In this document: in pieces, positions 36,208 through 47,250 of the stretch
Layout of the letters: every line of letters begins with the position of its first letter
Numbering within the stretch: the first letter of the stretch is position 1
Source of the DNA: Eremomyces bilateralis CBS 781.70
Taxonomy: Eukaryota > Ascomycota > Dothideomycetes > Eremomycetales > Eremomycetaceae
Length of the DNA stretch: 64,000 bases
Direction of reading: 5' to 3'
Assembly: GCF_010015585.1 (NCBI RefSeq)
Contig: NW_022985076.1
Coordinates: forward strand, 488,764-552,763
Made by a program: the position numbers and the translations under genes
Notes under the pieces: model-generated
What the model was told of the DNA's origin: nothing
Seen by the model: only the letters and a program-made list of their open reading frames with translations
Database searches by the model: none

Positions 36208-36734
36208 CGACGCATGAAGTCATCTCTCGCTTATTATGCTCCAATGATGACTCCTAGCGGTATTTAGGGGATATCATTTTTGTTTTTGTGAGCATTGCAG
36301 CTCAGGGTAAGTTAGAATCAAGGTCATGTTGGCCACGGTAGGACGTACTTGTTCGTCTGGTTGGCTGGTGATTTGGAGGCAAAGAGTCCAGTGGTGGGTG
36401 ATAATCAGGCTTTGGTATGTCTACGGTGGGTCAATCCCTACCCCATTTATCAGTGACCGCTTCTGCTTGGAAAGCATCAGGTATGCTTTCTCTCCAGCTG
36501 GTGGAGACGATATTACAAGGTCATGGCAATGTCACCCTGTAAATTGTAATATTTACACGTCCTTGTAGAAGCTAAGGGATCATCCCCAGCTACCTATGTC
36601 TCAAGTCGTATTGCAATAAAATCTGCCCACTATACCAATGTACCACGTTCCTAAGACAAACGCCATGCCATGCTATGCTTCATGATTACGCTCGACCCAA
36701 AGTAGACAAGAAAAACATTACCAAAACGCCTAAA
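36208..36734. other. Convergent 3' spacer
   Basis: This 527-bp spacer lies between the ankyrin-CorA gene and the RCR-like gene. No feature was recognised. Confidence 0.55.
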
Positions 36735-37320
36735 TCACGGCGCGGCGGCATTGCTCCCCTGCGATGGACCCCCGTTATTCGTCGGCGCGGGCGGCGGCGG
36801 CGGCGACATCGTTGTTCTTTGTGGAATATTTTGATTCGGGTTTATCTTCGACGCCCCTGCGGGCGGTTGATATGTCGGCGGCAGATCATTCGAATACACT
36901 GTATCACAAGTCAGCCATTTCTCCCAAAATCCACCTCTCAAGTTAGGGGGTCTCATACCCGGCGGCGGCTCCACATGCCGCCCATCCATCCGATAGCTCC
37001 ACCCATACGGTTGCGCATGATAATACGCGCCCGGGCCCGGATCGAAGCGCGCGCGCTGCGAGCGGGAGAGCAGCCAGCGGTGGTAGCGGAGGGGAGGCAG
37101 GCCTTTGCGGACGCGGTGGCGGGCGTGGAGGTAGCCGCCGACGATCCAGGTGAGGAGGAAGAAGAAGATGGTGCCGACGATGACCCATTTGGCGACGTAG
37201 CCGGCCTGGAGGTGGTTAGTGGCGGGGTGAGGGGGGGAGGAGGGGGTTACGCACGGGGGACCACCAGAAGGAGTCGGAGTAGTAGTGGTCGTGGACGAAG
37301 TCGTCTCGTGGAGCGAGCAT
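36735..37320 (-). CDS. RCR-like single-pass membrane protein with PPxY motif
   Basis: Resembles the fungal RCR group (chitin deposition and Congo-red resistance; plasma-membrane or endosomal adaptors). Model (minus): 37255-37320, 36959-37205, 36735-36898; 158 aa. A short tyrosine-rich N terminus (MLAPRDDFVHDHYYSDSFWW) is followed by one strong membrane segment (VAKWVIVGTIFFFLLTWIVG), then an Arg-rich stop-transfer stretch, a cytosolic YHRWLLSRSQRARFDPGPGAYY region and a proline-rich tail with PPTYQPP. The PPTY motif could bind WW domains of Rsp5-type ubiquitin ligases, as known for yeast Rcr1. Family placement is by architecture and motifs. Confidence 0.65.
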
Positions 37321-38828
37321 CTTGGTGATGGATGCGTATGGTTTTCGCTAGTACTGCGATGATGCACACCAGGCAAGCTGGGTCGAGGTACGGTGGATTC
37401 GTCAACCAAACCTCGATCAGAAGATCACCAAGCGAGACTATGGACGAGAATGGGTTCGAGAGAATACTGCAGGAGGGAAATGCCGTGCGATGATCGGAAG
37501 CTTATGTGGATTTGGTGCCGACGTGATGCTCTGCTAATGTCTTGCAGTCACAGGGCTGCGTCGATTTGGATGCAGCACGACATGCAGGCACCCGGATCAG
37601 ATGTGTTTGTCGTGAGGTCGGCAGCGTTTCAGATGGGCTAACTGCCGGTACGGGGATGGACAGTAGTGTTAGTTCCTGGGGTGAGGACTTAATAGTGCCG
37701 TCGTCCTGTCGCAAGGATGAATTAGGGGAGACGGCAGGTGACGAACCGTGCGGATCGGACTTCCAACTTCTTCTCAAAGAATGCAGAAGTGCAGAACAAA
37801 GGCTTCGAATTCTGTGCTCCAGGAGAGTCTGATAAAAAAGACTCAAAGGTCACGTTGTACCATCGTTGCACAATTGAAACCACGCATCCAAGAAGACAGC
37901 CGACAGGATGATGAATTAACCACTTCAGAAAGCACATGGACATCAGCAGCACTATTTCATCTATCCTTCGCGAATTAATTAAATCTCTCTACTTTCCAAT
38001 TCTTGGCCCTCTCTATCCTCAACATACAGCCCAACAAGACTTCGGACCGTACCATCTGGACTCCGGCTACTATGCGCGAATTGGATTTGGTCGAGATTAG
38101 CTCGACCTTGGCTGGCGCATGGCGTGGATGGGTTTCGGCTTAATTGGACGACGATGCCCTATCGATCGACAGGATTCCGAGTCCATATGAGCGGGGTATT
38201 AATACAATTTGTGCATCGATTCTGCATTTTGGGTATCGATCTTTTCAACCCTCCGAGGAGGTCGCCATTCGCCCATATCGACTGGACAAGGTTAGCCCGA
38301 GGATTTGGCCGAATAGAGGCAGAAGTTGGCATGAATCCCATCCGTTGAGATCTAAAGTTGAAAATGTTTAAGTGAGTATGGTTTGAAGTGGTCTTTCATT
38401 TATGTTCTGGTTTGCGGCTGAAGTTTCGTCCCGATTTGGTACTGAAACGGTAAGGACCATCTCCTTATAGTCGTCCTACACAAGCAAATGATCTTCTCAA
38501 GGGGTACGCTTTTGATTATACTCATTGTCGACTTAATTACTATACATGTCCGAAGGGCGAAGCAAACGGCGTATAATACACCAGGCACTATCCGATCTGC
38601 TGCAAGGCTTGCTAGATACGTCCGACCGTTGCCTTTTCCCCAAACTCATCCCTAAACTCATTCCAAACCCATCCTGACCAACGCCAATATTTACCTTCCC
38701 CCCAATCCATTATGTTCTCAGGTACCGTCATCATCCAAGTGAGGGACAGGCCACCAAACCTGTGAGGCCCGCATCCACATTCTAAACATATCCGTCATTA
38801 CACGGTGTTAATCAGCTGGCCTCATGAT
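37321..38828. other. Intergenic, about 1.5 kb
   Basis: This is the promoter of the RCR-like gene plus the 3' side of NCE102. Only short unrelated ORFs are present. Confidence 0.55.
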
Positions 38829-39443
38829 CTACACCTGGCTCATCGACGGCCCACCTCGACGGGAACTCGGACCTCGGAGATTGGCGGAGCCACGGCCGGA
38901 CATGAAGGAGAAGAAGATGGAGGCCGCCCAGCAGGCGAATCCGAACCACAGGAATGCGGTGGATGCCTGGCCCTCGCGGCAGACCTTCTCGGAGCCGACG
39001 GAGACAGAGTTGTGGTCCAGGTAATGCTAGATGATGTTAGGTCCGGGAGGTAATGCGATCACACGGAAAGAGAATGGTCTCACCCTATCGGAACAGCTGT
39101 GGACCCTCAGATACGACGCGGTGGCCACGCCGCCGCAGAAGAAGAAGATAGTGTTGAGGACGTCCAGGACGATGTTCAGGGCAGGATGCACTGTGAGGTT
39201 TTCTTTGATCGCCGATGGAATGAGGTAGAGGAGCGACAGCATGGCGAAGGCGGCCACGAACATGTCGTAGTTGACAACTGAATGGTTGCCCTTGTGGGCC
39301 AACATGTTACCGATTAGAGACATGATGAGGATCGTCCAGAGGAACTGCGAGCTGTTAGCGTCTTTCACGAGGTGTTGTCCGGATGAAGTATGATTTGCAC
39401 ATCTTACCTGGAGTCCTCGGAGAATGGTTTGAACCAAATTCAT
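38829..39443 (-). CDS. NCE102: NCE102-like MARVEL-domain eisosome protein
   Basis: Tetraspan MARVEL protein of plasma-membrane furrows (eisosome/MCC). In yeast Nce102 senses sphingolipids and affects furrow formation. Model (minus): 39408-39443, 39084-39344, 38829-39026, phase 0 throughout; 164 aa. The N terminus MNLVQTILRGLQFLWTILIM, the loop GNHSVVNYDMFVAAFAML, and the FCGGVATASYLRVHSC and EGQASTAFLWFGFACW motifs are characteristic, with four hydrophobic segments. The tail is short and basic. Divergent from the Zn2Cys6 factor, 1.2 kb away. Confidence 0.9.
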
Positions 39444-40654
39444 GGTGCGTCAGTGGATGGATATGTTTTCCGTGATGGATGCTAGGTTGAGCGGGGTTGA
39501 TGGAAAGTTGGAAAGCTTCAGGTGTCAGTCGTTGTGCACGAAGTGTGAACAACTTGCGAGAGAATTATTTGTTGATGAGATGAAGCAAGACTGCAGATGT
39601 TGATCTCAATAAAAAGCTGTGTGCGGGAGGGATGATGAACGGGCAGAACGGCGCATGGCGGATGTTTGATTCATCGATTGTGTCTTGCTGATGTCTTTTC
39701 CTAGAGACGATGATGACGTTACGGCGTCAGGGCGTCGCGCCAGCAACGCCCCTCCACACGCAATCACGCCCTCATTCGCTCCTTCCTCCCCAGTCCCACC
39801 CCACATCCCTACTGACTCAGCCCGACTCCTCATCACTTCTACGCAACCGCAATTGCTGCAATTGATGCAATGGGTGCTCGTCCCGGTGAGTTCTCGCGTA
39901 GTGTGATCATTTCGAATGTATATCACGGGAACTGCAACGAAAATCACACCAGACGAAAAGTCAGGTATATGAGGGATTATGTGTCGTCCATTCTTCCGAT
40001 CTAAGCGTCATTATTGTCCAGATACCATCGTCGTGTTCGCGTCACTGCATCAGTACCTATCCGTTGGACCGTTCTCAGGAGGGTGACGCTCGTGACATGT
40101 GCGTCCCTATTATGGTGCCTTTGGGCATGAGCTATCTGTCAAAAAGACTCAAAAGGCTGTTTCAGCCTTAAACTGAGGTGAAAGTTGAAGGCCAGTAGCA
40201 GAGAGCAGGAGTGGACAAATGAAACGCATCCTCCACAATTCGCTGCGGTAGCTATGTCTGAGCCTCATCGTTCACGCAGCAACCTTGTAGTCTGGAGTCT
40301 GGATAGCCAACAGGATATCAGCCACGCAGAAGGGACAGGTCGCTCGCTTCTCTTCCTTGCTTCTACTTTTCTTGTACTTATACCTTGTAGAGGGACAGTC
40401 AAATACTCAAATGCCAATGAAGGCTAACCAGGGTGCGGCAGCTATCATGCACTGATAAAGCTCCTTCGGTTGGTCCCGCCAGTAGCCGCAAGGTACGCCG
40501 CATCGGGAATAAGCATATCCCATGGTATACGTCAAATACGAGGCGTCGCAAGCCATTACTAAGCGATGCTGACGCTTGTGAAAATGCATCGCGCAACAGC
40601 TGAGAGATATCTAATAAATGGATATCTTCATTGAGAGATGGGAAAGTGGATGAG
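39444..40654. other. Divergent intergenic region, about 1.2 kb
   Basis: This is the upstream region of both NCE102 (-) and the Zn2Cys6 factor (+). No further gene was supported. Confidence 0.55.
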
Positions 40655-42040
40655 ATGTCACGATTTGATCAAGAAGAGATGGACGATCCCAACTTTTGGC
40701 TGGTTTCCGGCGATATCCCGTCACGAACAGTATCCCCGGGATCCGGCAGCTCGTTGGACCATGCGAAACCGCGTCGCCGACCGATCCCGCGGAAAGGCCA
40801 TACCAAGTCGCGAAAAGGATGCTACAGTTGCAAGAAACGGAAGATCAAATGCCAAGAGGGCGTCCCGGAATGCTACCATTGCGCGAAAGCCGGACTCGTC
40901 TGCGTCTACCCGGTGACAGAGAAGACATTGGCGTTGGCGGTCCCGCGACCAGGATTGCAGTCGACGCCCACGACCTTCACGATGCAGGACTTGCGGTACT
41001 TTCACCACTTTCTGGTAGGCGCGTACCCGCACCTGCCGGTCAAGGGGGATGATATATGGAAGAATCGGGTCGCGCAGATTTCTCACAGCGTTAGGACATT
41101 CGAGGACATCCTGGATACATTGAACTGATCCTTGGTAGTACGACTTCCTCATGCATTCCATGCTGGCGTTGGCAGCGTCGCATCTCAGCCTGTTCGGCGA
41201 CGAAGACCGTGGCTCGGCCGCGCTCTCCCATCGTGTCGCGGCCATCAACTCGCTCAATGCGTCGCTCTCCCAACCATGCCAGGACGGGGCCGAGAGCGAT
41301 GCGCGGTTCGCGACGATCATGGCGTTGACCTTCCAATCTAGGTATATACCGGATGGCATGAAAGACTTCTTGACAATGATCCGGGGCTGTACGGTAGTGG
41401 CGCAGACGGCGATGCTACCCTTTGAAGAGTCCTCCTTCGGCTCGTTTACTCATGAAGGACATGTCTCCACCATAGCGAGCCTGATTCAAATGGATATTGT
41501 TGTGTCTTTGGACGGTGACGGCTGGAAGAATGCAATAGATTCATTGCGCGACCTTAGACCGCTTGTTCAGACACCTTTTGAGCAGCAATATCTTGCAGCC
41601 TTGGAGAATGCCCTGCAACTAGCGAAGACGGCGCCTATTGACGGTAAGTGTTGTATCTCTCACATTCAACATCCATACCCCCGTTTCTGACATATATAGC
41701 CTACACAACGTTTACCATGTTGTACGTGTCCCCCGCCGACATCTCCCACGAGGAATTCCTTCGGTTCCTGGAACCGCAAAACACCACGGGCCAGCTGCTC
41801 CTTGCGCACTTCTTCGCGCTGGAGATCCTGCTAGGTCCGATCTTATGGTTTGAACTGCAGCACCGGAACGAGATGTTGTCGGTGCTGCGCCAGATCTCCT
41901 TCCATTGGGTCGAGAAGATGTGCGTGGGTCTACCGGAATCGCATCAATCGTTCGCGCGGTGGCCGTTGGAGTATAGTATAATGTGGCGGAGATCGCTAGT
42001 GTCTAACAAGTCGAGTTTTATTGAAGTTGTTGACTCTTAA
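40655..42040 (+). CDS. Zn2Cys6 fungal transcription factor (sterol-regulator-like group)
   Basis: Nuclear DNA-binding regulator. Model: 40655-41089, 41139-41643, 41700-42040; 426 aa. The binuclear cluster CYSCKKRKIKCQEG..ECYHC...LVC (about residues 57-84) has the canonical C-x2-C-x6-C-x6-C-x2-C-x6-C spacing, preceded by the basic KGHTKSRKG stretch. The rest is a helical regulatory region with LMHSMLALAASHLSLF, as found in Upc2-type and many other fungal factors of this size. The first intron has a weak GTTAGG donor but is needed to avoid a stop and to join ISHS to YDFL. It lies tail-to-tail with the RTA1-like gene (111 bp between stops). Target genes are unknown. Confidence 0.85.
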
Positions 42041-42151
42041 TCTCGTTCTATACTCATGCCTCTTGTGTCTATTCCAGTTGGCTTCCCACGATGTCTCTCT
42101 CCCATACAATTTCGTCCCTTTCCAAATGTCGCCTCATTACCATGTCGCCTT

Positions 42152-43144
42152 TCACACTTCAAGCACCCCCCCATCCTGTCTCCGCTCCGAGCTAGCCGAC
42201 GAATCCTGCTCCCTCTTCGCAGCGAGTTCCACATGCTGCATCCCCCCGCGGCGACCCAGGAATCGACTGGGATGATACAGGCAGAAGATAGAAATGGCGA
42301 TGAGCATGGGGATAGCCTCGAAGACCCAGAAGATCCATTCATGCGTGAAGGCGTACCCGTGGATGCCCTGGGCGAACTCGATGACGCGATAAACCGAGCG
42401 GACCTAGCGAGCGAGGTCAGAGCGAGGAAACAGAGCCAAGGTGGTGTACTTACCAAGATCAGCGACGACGAAACATACACCGCCAGAATCACCTTCCGCC
42501 AACCTGCTGGCGTGTCCTCGACCTCCATCCGATTCGCTAACCAATGGAACCGGCTGAAGATGCACATATACACGGTAAACGTTGCCACCTGCAGACTCAG
42601 TCCCCCAATGAGCACGTTCGTGCCCGTCTCCACGGTACTCCCCTCCCAGTCATTCGAGCTCGCGATCCCGGACCCGGACGCCTGGATCAAGCACGAAAGT
42701 ACGTCGAAGGCGACGAAGATCCTTGTCAGCAGGCGTGCGGGGACGCGGAAGATCCGGTGGTGGGTTGGGGGCAGCACGGCGCGGATGAGGCGGCCGATCA
42801 GGAGATAGTTCCCCGCGGCAATGAAGACGGGTGCGATGACGATGAAGGTGGATTGGATGGCGAAGGGGGCCTGGGGGGTGAAGAGGTGGTTAGACTCGTG
42901 TGGGGGTTGGTGGAGGGTAGGGAGAACTCACTACTTCGTATTGGAATTTAGCAGAGTAGCTACGGGCGGCGTAGCCGGCGACTTCCATGGCGGCGCCGAA
43001 GACGACGCAGGTGAAGAACCAGGCGCGGTACTGGATTATGGTTTGGTAGAAGATGATGAGGAAGGGGATGGCATAGACGATGGCTCCGATGATGGATAAG
43101 GGGAAGGAGGGGGAGGAGAGCCAGACGCGCTCTTCTTGGGCCAT
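42152..43144 (-). CDS. RTA1-like seven-span membrane protein
   Basis: Member of the fungal RTA1/RSB1 family (lipid translocation or stress and drug tolerance). Model (minus): 42932-43144, 42454-42870, 42152-42403, all phase 0; 293 aa. Seven hydrophobic segments are visible. Typical motifs are GAAMEVAGYAARSYS, FIVIAPVFIAAGNYLLIGRL, LPPTHHRIFRVPARLLTRIFVAFDVLSCLIQ split between segments, IRSVYRVIEFAQG (here VRSVYRVIEFAQG) and GYAFTHEWIFWVFEAIPML. The C terminus is polar and cytosolic. Adjacent to the Zn2Cys6 factor, which might control it (inference only). Confidence 0.92.
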
Positions 43145-43963
43145 GGTGGAATTGGTTCGTGGTCAGGGGCAACTGTATGAACAAGATGTGTTGCAGTATG
43201 TTTCACTACACGTTCTCTAGAGGGAGTTGAAGACTTCATTGTGCCAGTTGGAGGATCCATCTCTTATATAGACATTGTTACACTGCTTGAAGCACCTCTC
43301 GTCGGTCTTGAACCATAAACACCGAAAACAACGAATCCGAAAATGCGAAAATGCGAAACGCAATGCTGACGCGTCTTCATTATACATTCAATCTTCATTC
43401 TATCCACTATTCAGGCTCGCATATTCTTAAATAGGGGTCGGTCAGGCTAAGCCCCCAAACCGAAGAATGCGAGGCGGAATTGTCGTGGTATGGAGACGAA
43501 TTCGGCACGGCGATTGGCTAATGGTCGATGTCGGATTGCTCGCATTCGTGCGGTATAGATGATAAAACATGGACGATCCCGTTAGCTCGAGGTTGATTTA
43601 CTTGATTGGTAGAATGCTGAAGATGGCCAGATGGGTCAGCAAGAGACAGCCTCAAGTCCTCCCTAAGTATTATTATGATGCAGACAGACGAGCAGACCGC
43701 AAGTTGCCAGTTGGAGAAAGGGGAGAATCGAGCCTCAAGGTCCAAGCTCGTTGTAGCAAATGGACACTTGGACAGGACAATTGGACATTGGACATTATTG
43801 GACCCTTGCAGTGTTCGGTCCAATGCCGAGTTTGACCTCAACTTTTCTCGACTGCAGTTCATACAATTCATTTTCCATGTATCCCGACACCGAGGCCGCT
43901 CATTTCTCTCTTTAATTACCTCTTTGGTTGGTGAGAAGTTTACTGAGGGGATATTAGCCCACG
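43145..43963. other. Divergent intergenic region
   Basis: This is the upstream region of the RTA1-like gene and of the mitochondrial-protein candidate. Near 43765-43803 the motif TTGGACA recurs three times. No ORF was supported. Confidence 0.5.
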
Positions 43964-45288
43964 ATGAGGCTCTCAAATTCAATATTGCGGCAGTCAAGAG
44001 TGCTGCCGTCGAAGTTATATGCGCAACGAACCTTTTCGACCAGCCCCCAATGGCTGCAACGTACGAGCACCCAGTTCTAGGAAGAATGATTCCGCTTCAA
44101 TGGCTAACATTTGAGATCTAGGAACTCTCCCGGTCTTCGAAGAGTCATCATCACCGGAACTCCATAACCTCCTCCAACTCGCTCGGGAGAAGATCATCCC
44201 CATCGCGGCCCTGAATATGGACCAAAAGAAATACCTCTTCTCGCCCCGGAACAAAACCACTCTCGAGAGCGATCCGCTATACATTGAATTTGCCAACGAT
44301 GAAGCGGTCCAATTAGGATACACCAACCCTCTCACCGACCTCCCGGGCAAGTTTCGCCTGTTCAACGAAGCGACGGATCTAGCTACGACGAAAGAAGACT
44401 GGCAGAATGTGTCCAGGCTGCTCAAGGGGATCGCACAAGGGGAGCGCCTCCAGGCCAAGCTCCAGGAGCGGTACATCCGACTAGGCATCCAAGCCGGCCA
44501 TCCATCCATCGTCCTAGGCACCGTGGAGGCGGTCGAGGGCTCGAAAGTGTCGTTGAAAGTCGGGGAGAACCTTCTCTACCTGCTCGAAGGGTTGCGGAAG
44601 TACGGGTTCTGGTCGGCGGAGGATCCGGAGGAGGCGTCGGCATGGCTCGTGGGCGCATACACGCGGGTGATCACCATGATGGAACATCGGAAGCATTGTG
44701 GAGCGAAGAATATTGCGAAGGACGATTTGCGGCGGCAACCGTGGGTGTTGGCCCCGTTGGTAGAGATCCTGGGTCTCCGACTCAAAGCAGGATGGGACAG
44801 TGCTGAGAAGAGCGCGTTTGGGTTGTATGCGGCTAGGCTGGTCGATATGTTGGATGTGGAAGCGATTGAGAATGCCAGCAGCTTGCCGGTATGTCACCAC
44901 ACTTATCGTTTGATCACTGCTAACAAGGTCCCTACAGGATATTGATCTCTCCATTCCGAAGAACCGAGCTGTTGCAAAGCGGCTATTACTCCGCTGGGAG
45001 CCCGTCTACTCGGCTTTGGAGCTGATCCAAGAATTTCAACCACAAGGCGTTCAATTAGAATCCGTCCCACTTTCGCGCCTCATCGAGAGCCTCTCCACGA
45101 ATCTCGACAGGACACTTGCCCGTAGCAAGGAGGTTGCCTCGCGAACCGTCGAGCGCGATCCACCTGCGTCATGGTTGAGCCCTGAAGTGGTTCGATGGAC
45201 TCGATATACTACGCTTGGTCGAAATATTAGTGACGCAGAAATGCCGACCACCGCAGCGCGAGACTCGGTTCTCGGTTTCTCCGAATAA
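43964..45288 (+). CDS. Probable mitochondrial protein of unknown function
   Basis: Model: 43964-44060, 44122-44888, 44938-45288; 404 aa. The first exon encodes a textbook mitochondrial presequence (MRLSNSILRQSRVLPSKL, then AQRTFSTSPQW; no acids, many Arg/Ser) and joins in phase 1 to RTLPVFEESSSPELHNLL. An alternative start at the ATG at 44050 was rejected because its phase is wrong. The mature part is mostly helical: AREKIIPIAALNMDQKKYLFS, a polar stretch around EFANDEAVQLGY, LFNEATDLATTKEDWQNVSRLL and further helical pairs reminiscent of TPR/PPR-like solenoids. It resembles an uncharacterised fungal mitochondrial family that I cannot name with confidence. Confidence 0.75.
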
Positions 45289-45691
45289 AGGGAAGGAGTG
45301 GAATCTGCCAAGGAGGCGTCCGGAACGCTCTTGCCGAAACAATTCCAATCCGAATCCATCGGCAGGTGCGAAGCGGACCGGCAGTGCGACCTGTAACACG
45401 ACCCTCCCCCTCTTTCTGCTTGTTTTCACGATTATCCCTTGAACGGTTTCATAAATCACTCGAATCTCACATCCCCCATATTCAACCGGATCGATGTATT
45501 ACATTGACCAATACCCCCACTCTCCCTTGACGAACATTTCTTATCCAACCTAGCTAGCAGGCATTGGCGGCCACGACTCCCAACTGATCGTGCACAATGT
45601 GCAGCTTACACGACTATAACGGAACACGACCGCCGAAGCCGTCGCTGTTCACCTATCTCCTCTCACCTTCCCCTGAAACGAACACTCGACT
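45289..45691. other. Short intergenic region
   Basis: This 403-bp spacer lies between two same-direction genes. It is a presumed terminator and promoter, and no specific site was recognised. Confidence 0.5.
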
Positions 45692-47209
45692 ATGGCAGAC
45701 TTCGGTCCCACGGGGATCGGCTCGACCAACATCGGTCCGTACCCTTTTGCGTTTTCTACTGGCCGGCACACGTCCGAGCCGTTCGCTGGCCAGCTTCGAC
45801 GGCGCCATCGCACGGAGGTTCCACACGATTTTTATACCGGGCGCAGAATCGGGGCGTTCAATGCGCGACGATACCGCACCGAGCCGTGGCACGCCGACAC
45901 CACGCCCCCGAGCAGGCCAGCCATCACCCCCAACTTTCCTGCACATCGCAGCACAAGCACCGTTATCCGAGGCGCACAGCCTGTTCGAAGAAGAATTGGA
46001 ACTCATCATCTGGATGACAGACCTGAGACAAATTTACTTGGTCCAACTCTGTTTCGTGAACGACTTTTCACCGATACCACAGAGGAATCTTACCCGACCC
46101 TTACCAATGGCCTTCGTAATCGACGGTTGTACTACTCCGAACCCTCTCCTCGCGACCGTACTCACCGCAACGGGCCAATAACCACTGGTTTCCGACGTCC
46201 ATACCACTCCGAAGAACTACCATGCCAATGCGCCCCTCTCATTGACCATGATCCAAGCGACACATCTTCGGCCGGAATCCCGATATCCTGCTCGTTCTGC
46301 GGCGCCCCTTTCAGTCCCGTCACCTCGTTGGGGCCACCCGGCTTCTGCAACACTTGCGCATTCCCATCGCCACCGACCCGCCCACCTAAAGGCGCGAAGA
46401 TTGCACGAATGCTTCCGGAACGGTTACGCGCGTGGCAGCAACTCATCCTGATATTCATATGGTGCCTGTTAATGTGCACGATGGAGTGGGTGACCAGAAA
46501 AGACGGGCAGCCCGGAACGCCACCTGTGCTGGTTTCCCTGTCTCCGCGGACCCGGGCGATGGGCTTCACCCTGGTGTCTCTCATGATCCTCAAGAGCTAC
46601 GATATCATCGTCGAGACACCACCGGCTGTCACCCTGCGCCAGTACACGTTGGGAGCGATGGTCATCTCCCGCACGGTTCGGACGCTGCTGATCGGGATAC
46701 AGATCCTGTACGTCGCATTCTTCACGTACATGGTGATCTGGCTGGTGGAGGTCCGACGGGAGAAGGGCACGTTTGCAGAGGTGGTGTCGACGTTCATGCT
46801 GCAGGTGGTCTTGGATTTCGAGCCGCGGCGCGTGGTCGATCTGTACCTGTACGTCATCTTGGGCGTGCTGAACGCGCTCGTCACCAACTCGTTCTTTGCT
46901 CTTGTCATGGCGGTGGTGATGGCGTGGGATGCCACGCCTCGTTGGGTGGGTGGGAGCGTCCTCGTGCTTTTACGGCGACGGGTTGGGTTTCGGATCGTGG
47001 CGATTGCGCATTCCGTGGCGGGGTGGGTGTGGTTCCTTCTCATGTATGTCCTCTTCACCATGTTGATCATTTTGGATGTTCTGAGCCTGGGGGTGGAGTT
47101 TTGGCACCTTCGGTACGATTGGTATCAGCATGTAACACCATGGGGTATTGCGGGTGGGACGGAAATAGACCCGATAATCCCCGCCGCACCAGCGATGGTG
47201 ATGGTTTAA
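45692..47209 (+). CDS. Intronless multi-spanning membrane protein with CxxC pairs
   Basis: Single 505-aa ORF with no family recognised. Residues 1-185 are hydrophilic and rich in Arg/Thr/His. At about 186-225 two Cys pairs (ISCSFCGAPFSP and GFCNTCAFP) form a possible zinc ribbon, with a nearby ELPCQCAP. Residues 250-490 contain about six to seven hydrophobic segments (LILIFIWCLLMCTMEW, LLIGIQILYVAFFTYMVIWL, DLYLYVILGVLNALVTNSFF, WFLLMYVLFTMLIILDVLSL). The C terminus is short and hydrophobic. The layout suggests an endomembrane protein with a cytosolic zinc-binding N-terminal domain. The stop codon is only 41 bp from that of SLX1 on the other strand. Function unknown. Confidence 0.75.
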   Translation: MADFGPTGIGSTNIGPYPFAFSTGRHTSEPFAGQLRRRHRTEVPHDFYTGRRIGAFNARRYRTEPWHADTTPPSRPAITPNFPAHRSTSTVIRGAQPVRRRIGTHHLDDRPETNLLGPTLFRERLFTDTTEESYPTLTNGLRNRRLYYSEPSPRDRTHRNGPITTGFRRPYHSEELPCQCAPLIDHDPSDTSSAGIPISCSFCGAPFSPVTSLGPPGFCNTCAFPSPPTRPPKGAKIARMLPERLRAWQQLILIFIWCLLMCTMEWVTRKDGQPGTPPVLVSLSPRTRAMGFTLVSLMILKSYDIIVETPPAVTLRQYTLGAMVISRTVRTLLIGIQILYVAFFTYMVIWLVEVRREKGTFAEVVSTFMLQVVLDFEPRRVVDLYLYVILGVLNALVTNSFFALVMAVVMAWDATPRWVGGSVLVLLRRRVGFRIVAIAHSVAGWVWFLLMYVLFTMLIILDVLSLGVEFWHLRYDWYQHVTPWGIAGGTEIDPIIPAAPAMVMV

Positions 47210-47250
47210 TCATATGTACAGTATCTGCATTTCGGGTGTGATTGTGCGTG

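Noticed and set aside
36735-43144. Secondary-metabolite cluster
   Set aside because: A transcription factor and transport-like genes are present, but there is no backbone synthase or tailoring enzyme.
44050-44060. MAA-type start for the probable mitochondrial protein
   Set aside because: Joining this 11-nt exon to 44122 leaves the wrong phase, whereas the ATG at 43964 fits.
46432-47241. 269-codon plus-strand ORF in a second frame
   Set aside because: Overlaps the membrane-protein gene, whose frame has clear hydrophobic segments; this frame does not.
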